Virus record (IMG/VR): IMGVR_UViG_3300027911_000017
Coordinates: 1-54,126 of that record
Source of the DNA: a virus
DNA: 54,126 bases
Direction: 5' to 3' (one strand)
Translations under genes and position numbers: made by a program
The notes under the pieces: generated by a model
Databases searched by the model: none
Seen by the model: only the letters and a program-made list of their open reading frames with translations
What the model was told of the DNA's origin: nothing
Shown here: positions 48,613 through 54,126 of the stretch, in pieces
Layout: every line of letters starts with the position of its first letter
Position numbering within the stretch: position 1 is the stretch's first letter

Positions 48613-49119
48613 ATGGCACTCTATAGAGGGGAGCATGTATATCCCCAAGTAGCTCATTTTCAAACGACGCAAGCCCCCTCTTTTCCAGTAGCAGGAGATG
48701 TCTGGTATGATGTATCTTCTAAGACTCTTCTAGCTAATATAAACGGAACGGTAGTAAGTCTTGGTGGAGGGGCTATTGCTTCTGTCAACCTAACAGGACA
48801 GACAGGGACAATAGGTAGTACAACCTTATTTGCTGTTCCTTCCAATGGAGCAGGTATCTATCAAGTCTTTGCCGATGTTATTGTCACTACCGCAGGTACA
48901 GGCGGAACCGTAGCAGTTAATGTGAGCTGGAACAATGGCACCACAACTGCGGGGTTAAACAGCGCAGCCTTCCCCCTAACCTCTCAAGGTGAACAAGCTG
49001 CCCTACTTGGAAACTTTTATTCAACGGGAAGTCAGAATATAACCTACAGTACTTCAGTTGTAGGAGCAACAGGAAGTCCAATCTACGCATTGAGACTGAG
49101 ACTGATCTATCTAGGATAA
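48613..49119 (+). CDS. Small fibre-like structural protein
   Basis: 168 residues, start directly after the preceding stop. N-terminal APSFPVAGDVWYDVSSKTLLANING is the short collar seen at the head of many fibre proteins; the rest is a beta sandwich ending ALRLRLIYLG. Probably a virion surface protein. Confidence 0.6.
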   Translation: MALYRGEHVYPQVAHFQTTQAPSFPVAGDVWYDVSSKTLLANINGTVVSLGGGAIASVNLTGQTGTIGSTTLFAVPSNGAGIYQVFADVIVTTAGTGGTVAVNVSWNNGTTTAGLNSAAFPLTSQGEQAALLGNFYSTGSQNITYSTSVVGATGSPIYALRLRLIYLG

Positions 49120-49122
49120 CAT

Positions 49123-49455
49123 GTGAAGCTAATCCGAATTCCATACTGGTACTTGCTGTTGGGTCCTACATTACTGGGAGCATTGGGCTTTCTCTTAAAT
49201 GCCTCGGTTATGGCGGCAAACCACGGCCAGATGCCTGTATTGATTCCGGGGGGCTGTGGAATGGATGTTACGGTAGCTGATGCGCTCCATTCCTGTATGA
49301 CTGCTACCACACACCTTAAGTTTCTCGCGGACTGGCTTGTCATTAAAGATATGGGAGTAGCGAGTCCGGGAGATTTTCTTGAATGGGCAGATGATGCAGC
49401 TTTAGTTCCTTGTTTAGCGGCATGGATAGCTCTGATTTTCAAAGAGTTAAACTAG
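49123..49455 (+). CDS. DUF5317-like membrane protein
   Basis: 110 residues from GTG 49123. Hydrophobic start (IPYWYLLLGPTLLGALGFLLN), GQMPVLIPGGC, then THLKFLADWLVI and a C-terminal hydrophobic helix. The order LLN...ANHGQMPV...THLKFLADW recalls DUF5317 membrane proteins. Two spans; function unknown. Confidence 0.5.
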   Translation: MKLIRIPYWYLLLGPTLLGALGFLLNASVMAANHGQMPVLIPGGCGMDVTVADALHSCMTATTHLKFLADWLVIKDMGVASPGDFLEWADDAALVPCLAAWIALIFKELN

Positions 49456-49463
49456 GAGAATAC

Positions 49464-50078
49464 ATGTCAGCTAGACCTATTGCATACTTTGTTCGGCATG
49501 GAGAAACTTCTGGAAATGCTGCGAATACCTTTAGGGGAAAGATTGACTTTCCTCTGACGGATGTGGGTAAGCAACAGGCTAAGGAAGTAGGAAAGTTCTT
49601 CAAGAGTCTTGCTATTAGTGCAGTATATGCTTCTCCTAAGAAACGCACTATGGACACCGCAGAAGCTATCGCACTTCCCAAGCAACTGAAGATTCAAACA
49701 GTAGAGGCCTTTAAGCCTATTGATGTTGGCTTTTTATCCGGTCAACCCAAAGATGAGCATACAGATGTAATGGATTACTTCGATAAGAATCCCCATGAAA
49801 AGATACCTATGGGAGAATCCATTAACGAGTTTCGAGCACGAACTCAACCGCCTCTTAAGAAACTATTAGTTGAGGGGGCTCAAGCAAAGGACCCCGTAGT
49901 TGGAGTTGTTCATTCCAGTATCATACATGAAGTCAATCATATTGTCTCTGGGGATCATAATCAAACTCTAGTCAAACCCGGAGGCATTATTGGCGTGTTT
50001 AAGCATCCAACTAAAGGTTTAGAGATCAAGGCCTTACTACATCCTGAAAAGGAAGAACAGGTACCTTATCATGGCTGA
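49464..50078 (+). CDS. Histidine phosphatase (phosphoglycerate-mutase-like)
   Basis: 204 residues from ATG 49464 (TAGGAGAATAC). FVRHGETSGN (9-18) with catalytic His12, Arg11, and the second His in VVHSSIIHEV (about 158). YASPKKRTMDTAEAI supplies the phosphate-pocket Arg. Acts on a phosphate ester or phosphoprotein in the cytoplasm. Odd in a virion module; it may be a metabolic cargo gene. Confidence 0.8.
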   Translation: MSARPIAYFVRHGETSGNAANTFRGKIDFPLTDVGKQQAKEVGKFFKSLAISAVYASPKKRTMDTAEAIALPKQLKIQTVEAFKPIDVGFLSGQPKDEHTDVMDYFDKNPHEKIPMGESINEFRARTQPPLKKLLVEGAQAKDPVVGVVHSSIIHEVNHIVSGDHNQTLVKPGGIIGVFKHPTKGLEIKALLHPEKEEQVPYHG

Positions 50079-50244
50079 GCCACAAATTGAATACCGTTTT
50101 ACTTCACTTGCACCCGATTGTGAAGGTAATCATAGATTTTATGCTCTCGAAGAACTGATAAGTGACGAGAGTACAAAGACTTCCCTCATTGCCTTGGCCT
50201 GTACTCAATGTGGAAGTTTGGTAATTCACAAAGTACACGCCTAA
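50071..50244 (+). CDS. Small hypothetical protein with CxxC
   Basis: 57 residues (MAEPQIEYRFTSLAPDC...), overlapping the phosphatase end by eight bases. Strand-rich with CTQCGS near the end and Cys17, possibly a zinc ribbon. Function unknown. Confidence 0.6.
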   Translation: MAEPQIEYRFTSLAPDCEGNHRFYALEELISDESTKTSLIALACTQCGSLVIHKVHA

Positions 50245-50263
50245 AGAAAAGGAAAAATAAAAT

Positions 50264-50902
50264 ATGGCTATTCCTGCACAGAACGTAACATGGTATGGAC
50301 CCGCCCTTGCTCAGGGTCAGCTTCAATCTCAGGGTGGTATTTCTGGATCGCAATCCAAGGCAGTTGTAGGTTCGGCTACCTTCGTGGGTGACGGGGCCAC
50401 GACTACGGCAACTTTGAACTGGATTGATGGTGTTCAGAAGCCCTTTCAGACAAACGTGGTTATTCCTGTATCCTCGGTTACAGCTCCGGCTACTATTGGG
50501 GGCGTAGCAAACCAAGCGGTGTATACAGGCGTTGGTGCCTATGGTCAGTTGAAGGTAGGTCAGTCTATTACCTTCGGTGGCTTCACTAACGCGGGTAACA
50601 ACGGTACATTCACGATCAACGCGCTTACAACCTCAACCATTCAAGTCACAAACGCCTCCTCTGTGGCAGAAAGCAATCCTGCTGCTACTGTGACGTTTGC
50701 TATCGCTACAAGTGCTCTTGTGGGTGGTGTTGTACTCGCTCGCGCCATCGCAGGACCTTCCGGTGTTGCGGATACCGCTGCCAATACGATTACCTGCACT
50801 ATCTCTACTCTAACTCAAACAGGCGGAATTGTGACCTTCAGTGCGGCTCCTGCTAACGCAGCGACTTGCTCTGTTATCGTCGAACTCTTCCCCAGTAACT
50901 AA
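50264..50902 (+). CDS. Structural protein, Ig-like
   Basis: 212 residues, low charge, Ala/Thr/Gly/Val-rich. GYGQLKVGQSITFGGFTNAGNNGTF type repeats point to Ig-like or head-fibre domains. AAAGGAAAAA site upstream. Probably a head decoration or fibre protein. Confidence 0.6.
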   Translation: MAIPAQNVTWYGPALAQGQLQSQGGISGSQSKAVVGSATFVGDGATTTATLNWIDGVQKPFQTNVVIPVSSVTAPATIGGVANQAVYTGVGAYGQLKVGQSITFGGFTNAGNNGTFTINALTTSTIQVTNASSVAESNPAATVTFAIATSALVGGVVLARAIAGPSGVADTAANTITCTISTLTQTGGIVTFSAAPANAATCSVIVELFPSN

Positions 50903-50931
50903 CGGATAAAGGACAAGGAGACTAAAAGACT

Positions 50932-51420
50932 ATGCCTTTATTTCGTGACGAAAATCCCGCACTGGGACCAACAACTACCGTCAAAGAACTTTCTGGCTAT
51001 GGCTCGGCCACACCTGTCGTAGCTTATTATAAACCCGGTACTAGGGAAATTCTTGACATTCCACTTGCTCCCGCTGGTACTATCACACAGTGGGCCTATC
51101 AAGCTCCCTTTACTTGTCAAGTTGTGGGAATGAGACTAAACTGGACCGTGCAATCAACAGGTGCTGCTAACCTGTCGGTGGTTCGTGTTACAGCGGACTC
51201 GCTTGCTCCACAGGCAGCTAATGGTACGACAGTCATTCTTCTGACCTCGGCTGTTGTATCCCTGCAAGGAACTGCCAATACTCGACAGAACTTGACGCTT
51301 TCAACGGCATCGGGTTCTCCCCTTATCCTCAATCCCGGAGATCAAATTGGCCTCTTCTCCTCAGCCTCGGCTGCTGGTCTAGTTGGCAACCTTCAGATTG
51401 AGCTTGCTCAAATCGGATAA
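50932..51420 (+). CDS. Jelly-roll structural protein, paralogue of 52560
   Basis: 162 residues, GGAG site. Residues 50-162 form a beta sandwich: WAYQAPFTCQVVGMRL, NLSVVRVTADS, NPGDQIGLFSS, LQIELAQIG. The same order of blocks (APF.C, strand run, GD.I/L, final V-x-hydrophobic) is found in the gene at 52560-52967, so the two are probably related. Likely head fibre or decoration subunit. Confidence 0.55.
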   Translation: MPLFRDENPALGPTTTVKELSGYGSATPVVAYYKPGTREILDIPLAPAGTITQWAYQAPFTCQVVGMRLNWTVQSTGAANLSVVRVTADSLAPQAANGTTVILLTSAVVSLQGTANTRQNLTLSTASGSPLILNPGDQIGLFSSASAAGLVGNLQIELAQIG

Positions 51421-51434
51421 TCATGACGCTTCGA

Positions 51435-51454
51435 GGGCTGTGCGATAACAGCCC
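51435..51454 (+). terminator. Hairpin after 51420
   Basis: Perfect GGGCTGT/ACAGCCC stem, six-base loop, 15 bases past the stop. Followed by AAAATTTAA, not a U-tract, so partial termination or mRNA protection. Confidence 0.5.
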
Positions 51455-51464
51455 CAAAATTTAA

Positions 51465-51872
51465 ATGATAATTCAAATCCTAGCCGCAGTGAACTGTGCT
51501 CTCGCTATTTATGATGCTAACTTAACACGTAGGCGCATACGAGACTTTGGTACAGGGTTTGAACTCAACAGACTGATTCGATGGCTGGCCACCCACACGG
51601 GTCCTGAGCTAGCGTCAGTCATAGGGATATTAGGACCCGTGGTCGGGTGGACCTACATCCTGAGCTATTTCAATCAACCTGTATTACTGGCTATTTGGGT
51701 TGGATATGCGTTAAAACGGTTTGAAATCCAGCTCTCTAGTGCGGTTTTTGAGAAGCGCGTTAGAGATATCAAGAAAATGCTGGAAGAATATCGCGGGGCC
51801 AACGAAGCCACCCTCCCTTCGGGCGAATCAACGCCTCCTGCCCCGCGTTCTATTTCAAGAGAGGGAAAGTAA
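51465..51872 (+). CDS. Membrane protein, DUF5658-like
   Basis: 135 residues. First helix includes NCALAIYDANLTRRRI, then GFELNRLIRW, a pattern of the DUF5658-like small membrane proteins; two more hydrophobic helices (ASVIGILGPVVGWTYILSYF, VLLAIWVGYALK), then a charged cytoplasmic tail. Carries motif copies 17 and 18. Function unknown. Confidence 0.5.
   Translation: MIIQILAAVNCALAIYDANLTRRRIRDFGTGFELNRLIRWLATHTGPELASVIGILGPVVGWTYILSYFNQPVLLAIWVGYALKRFEIQLSSAVFEKRVRDIKKMLEEYRGANEATLPSGESTPPAPRSISREGK
51589..51604 (-). repeat. GGACCC-N-GGGTGG hairpin motif, copy 17
   Basis: Reverse orientation, loop GTGT, in the DUF5658-like gene. Confidence 0.75.
51633..51650 (+). repeat. GGACCC-N-GGGTGG hairpin motif, copy 18
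   Basis: Loop GTGGTC, 44 bases from copy 17 with opposite orientation. Confidence 0.75.
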
Positions 51873-52201
51873 TGTCTATCATAAGTGAGAAGGACAGGGC
51901 TGATATACTTGCACTGGCAATGGACCCCAAGAAGGTTACATTGACCTGTGGGATTCATCATTATGCCTATGGAGGCAAGATGAAGCCTAACTTCAAGTGC
52001 AAGCGATGTATGTTCACTACCTTTATGGGTTTGATTGTAAATACTCCTCCTGATAAGCAACAAGAACAGCTAGAGATGCTTGAGTACTCTGTTCATGAGT
52101 TGATAGAAGCTGAAAAGAAAGGCTTGCTCAAGGACTTGCTTAAACATCCGGAAGTATACGTTAATGATGAACGCATTGGCGTTCCAAAGGAAGCAAACTA
52201 A
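51872..52201 (+). CDS. Small zinc-ribbon hypothetical protein
   Basis: 109 residues, TAATG overlap. LTCGIHHYAYGGKMKPNFKC and KRC form a Cys/His metal site; the C-terminal half is helical (QQEQLEMLEYSVHELIEAEK). A Cys-His-HHY pattern of this kind is frequent in phage virion operons; role unknown. Confidence 0.6.
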   Translation: MSIISEKDRADILALAMDPKKVTLTCGIHHYAYGGKMKPNFKCKRCMFTTFMGLIVNTPPDKQQEQLEMLEYSVHELIEAEKKGLLKDLLKHPEVYVNDERIGVPKEAN

Positions 52202-52203
52202 CA

Positions 52204-52560
52204 ATGGCAACACTTACTGGAATTTTTACTCCGGATTACGCCAATACTGTCACCATAACAGGGAATGAAGCTACACTTGCAGCTAACGCGGTAAGTGGCC
52301 CTATTACTCTAGGGCAGCATCGTCTATTCATGCTCTCTGTAAAGGACACGACAACTCCAGCTAGTATCTCTCAAGTTTCTTTCACAATGGGTCTTTCTAC
52401 TGGAACAGTCGCTCCTTCACCTACGGCCTCTTCCCCTTTCTTTAGTTTAACGCAAAATCTTGTGTTCGATACAGGAATGTATGACCAGATTAACCTCGGT
52501 AACTTTCACAATGGCGCGGATTCTATAGACTACTCTGTGGTTCTCTTGTCTAAATTCTAA
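52204..52560 (+). CDS. Small beta-rich structural protein
   Basis: 118 residues. NTVTITGNEATLAANAV, GPITLGQHRLFMLSVKD, DSIDYSVVLLSKF: jelly-roll or fibre-type strands. TAATG coupling with the next gene. Likely capsid-associated. Confidence 0.55.
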   Translation: MATLTGIFTPDYANTVTITGNEATLAANAVSGPITLGQHRLFMLSVKDTTTPASISQVSFTMGLSTGTVAPSPTASSPFFSLTQNLVFDTGMYDQINLGNFHNGADSIDYSVVLLSKF

Positions 52561-52967
52561 TGCCCTTTAACTTTGATGCAAACAACAATCTTGATGTTAC
52601 CATCCAGAATGTTAACACGGGGGCTGGTATCTTAATACTTGCCTTACCTTTTGCGCGTGGGGGAACCCTTCTTACTCCCACAGCCCCTGTTAACGTCATT
52701 GTATGGCGTGCTCCGTTTAACTGCACCGCAACCGCAGTAAAGGGCTATGTCTCAGGGTCTACGGGCACTACTATAAATGCTCGTCGTAATGGTTCCCTAC
52801 TCCTTCTTGCATCTGACTTAACCGTGAGTGCAGCAGATACTTGGATGGATGGAGGGGCTGTACAAAACACAGCTTTCTCCACCGGGGATAAGCTGGAAAT
52901 TATGTTTACAAGTATTGGTGGCGCACCCTCAGAAGCAGCAGTACAAGTTGAATTTACGAGGCCCTAA
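52560..52967 (+). CDS. Small jelly-roll structural protein
   Basis: 135 residues. VIVWRAPFNCTATAVKGYVSG, NARRNGSLLLLAS, and STGDKLEIMF: the same block order as the protein at 50932-51420. Probably a capsid fibre or decoration protein. The stop overlaps the next start (TAATG). Confidence 0.55.
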   Translation: MPFNFDANNNLDVTIQNVNTGAGILILALPFARGGTLLTPTAPVNVIVWRAPFNCTATAVKGYVSGSTGTTINARRNGSLLLLASDLTVSAADTWMDGGAVQNTAFSTGDKLEIMFTSIGGAPSEAAVQVEFTRP

Positions 52968-53317
52968 TGAGTACTCCATTAGCTTTACCTTCGTCTATTC
53001 CTACGCATAGAAAGTTCGATCACAGTCTCTCAGGTGCTGGTGCTCTTTGGATATACATATATTGCGCGAGTTGTGGGGCTGATGGCGGTAGAGTACTGGA
53101 AAATGACTATGACTTCGCCTTCTATTTATGTAATGACTGTGCGGATAAGTATGGTGATATAGATGGAATGTACATGGAGCCCGATCAGGTTTTTTGGAAT
53201 AAGCTATACAATGCTCAGATGGAAGAATACGGGCGGTTGCTTACCCCAGAAGAAATTGCAATAGAACTACAAGAGAAAACTAGTCTAATGACAAAGTTGA
53301 AAAAGGAGTTAGTGTAA
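52967..53317 (+). CDS. Zinc-ribbon protein of virion operon
   Basis: 116 residues. YCASCGADGGRVLE and FYLCNDCADKYG make a four-Cys ribbon, followed by an acidic helical end (PDQVFWNKLYNAQMEEYG). This zinc-ribbon type recurs in phage head modules. TAATG overlaps at both ends. Confidence 0.65.
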   Translation: MSTPLALPSSIPTHRKFDHSLSGAGALWIYIYCASCGADGGRVLENDYDFAFYLCNDCADKYGDIDGMYMEPDQVFWNKLYNAQMEEYGRLLTPEEIAIELQEKTSLMTKLKKELV

Positions 53318-53802
53318 TGCCAATGGTTTATACTTCATCTCTGGCGACGCCGGGGATTTCAACGTGTTCTGCTACTCCGAACACGGAAACTGATGCAATT
53401 TATCTCAAACCCGCTGCTAACGGACGAAGCGTAAACTTGCAGGCTGCTTACGTGATTGGACGAGCATCGGCCCTCACCACTATCTCAGGTATTGTCTTTC
53501 GTATTATGAAAGCCACAACTGCCTCAACTGTGGGTACAGCTACGACTCCTGCACCCAAGGATTCGGGTATGCAGGCGGCAACAGCTACTGCATCTACAGG
53601 GGGAACCGCTTCGTCTACTGGTCGAACCAACCATGTTATCTTTGGTTGCGGTGCGGCTGGTCCCGGAGGATGGGTTGCTCCAAACCCCGATTCAATGGTC
53701 TCTGTTCCAACGGCTGCGACGCTTCCTTCAGTGGATTTGCTTGCAGCTTCTGCAACTGCTTCACTGACGTATGAGTTCTCTGTAGAACATCAAGAATCGT
53801 AA
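53317..53802 (+). CDS. Structural protein
   Basis: 161 residues, Ala/Thr/Ser-rich. SVNLQAAYVIGRASALTTISGIVFRI and SVDLLAASATASLTYEFSVEH: strands of a virion surface protein. Followed by a hairpin. Confidence 0.55.
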   Translation: MPMVYTSSLATPGISTCSATPNTETDAIYLKPAANGRSVNLQAAYVIGRASALTTISGIVFRIMKATTASTVGTATTPAPKDSGMQAATATASTGGTASSTGRTNHVIFGCGAAGPGGWVAPNPDSMVSVPTAATLPSVDLLAASATASLTYEFSVEHQES

Positions 53803-53815
53803 TTTACTTCCTAAT

Positions 53816-53837
53816 GGGGAGTCGTAATAGGCTCCCC
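53816..53837 (+). terminator. Hairpin after 53802
   Basis: GGGGAG/CTCCCC stem with a ten-base loop. TAAAGG, then CTTTTCTG, follows. Weak terminator or spacer. Confidence 0.5.
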
Positions 53838-53852
53838 TAAAGGCTTTTCTGA

Positions 53853-54126
53853 ATGGCTATCTTTGGATTCGATTTCAGAAATACATCTGCCTATGTAACT
53901 GACCCATCTACTTCAACATTTCAGTTATGCCCAACAGGTACAGCTAATCCTGCTTATCCAACCACAAAATCCGTAAATGGACAGTCCATTACATTTGGTT
54001 GGGAGTCAGGAACGGCAAATGTGGATTCACGGGACAGAAATAGTGGAATAGATGCAAGACTGGCTGGAATTAACTTTGTACCAAGTACAGCAGGAGGTTC
54101 CGGCACTTGGAGAGTTGATCTACCTT
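53853..54126 (+). CDS. Structural protein, cut by window end
   Basis: At least 91 residues, open to the window edge. MAIFGFDFRNTSAYVTDPS, then SITFGWESGTANVDSRDRNS: beta-rich virion or fibre type. Size and identity cannot be judged. Confidence 0.6.
   Translation, partial: MAIFGFDFRNTSAYVTDPSTSTFQLCPTGTANPAYPTTKSVNGQSITFGWESGTANVDSRDRNSGIDARLAGINFVPSTAGGSGTWRVDLP

Noticed and set aside
1-54126. CRISPR array, insertion sequence or phage RNA polymerase
   Set aside because: No regularly spaced repeats with unique spacers, no transposase and no RNA polymerase motifs were found by eye.

Overview
The window is double-stranded DNA phage sequence, most likely a podovirus-type phage of a Gram-negative host. 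The evidence is a terminase pair, three internal-virion (ejection) type proteins ending in a 2004-residue one, a gp13/gp14-like pair in front of them, Sec signal peptides and lipoboxes on several products, and an RlpA-like peptidoglycan enzyme. The combination of a phage ECF-type sigma factor with COOH-NH2 ligase (amidoligase) genes recalls the phiEco32 group, but the gene content is not a simple match. The host cannot be named from the sequence. No tRNA, rRNA, CRISPR array, insertion sequence or phage RNA polymerase was found.

Layout: (1) 26-15887, plus strand: end of the virion module (head-tail adaptor-like protein, tail fibre, beta-rich tail/nozzle-like protein, holin-like protein, GNAT-like gp13 counterpart, ejection proteins) and a degenerate tyrosine-recombinase-like protein. 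(2) 15549-42158, minus strand: one long, tightly packed block with many ATGA, GTGA and TAATG junctions. Reading from its start at 42158 it holds many small accessory genes separated by structured RNAs (including a type II hammerhead ribozyme at 41158-41221), small lipoproteins and membrane proteins, an amidoligase/ATP-grasp/glutamine-amidotransferase/GGCT cluster (27198-34873), a PD-(D/E)XK nuclease, an HNH nuclease and a sigma factor. After those come the replication and recombination genes: Sak4-like ATPase, DUF669-like protein, UDG-exonuclease-polymerase A fusion, AAA_25 helicase, metallophosphoesterase, HAD nucleotidase and dNMP kinase. The RlpA-like lysis enzyme is last. (3) 42159-43270: a 1.1 kb divergent control region with repeats, strong hairpins and promoter-like modules. 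(4) 43271-54126, plus strand: terminase subunits, three consecutive genes with signal peptides (one a beta-helix protein), then small beta-rich structural proteins mixed with zinc-ribbon, membrane and histidine-phosphatase genes. Portal, protease/scaffold and major capsid genes are absent. They would fall between 54126 and position 1 if the genome is circular or permuted, so the window is probably an incomplete genome.

Main points: a complete type II hammerhead ribozyme directly after a stop codon; 18 copies of a short hairpin motif GGACCC-N(3-6)-GGGTGG spread over both strands of the whole window; a two-ligase peptide-modification cluster; a uracil-DNA glycosylase fused to a family A DNA polymerase; three copies of a TGTCACAAAA / ACGTAACTT control module in a phage that carries its own sigma factor; and several inter-gene regions of the minus-strand block that fold into strong stems.
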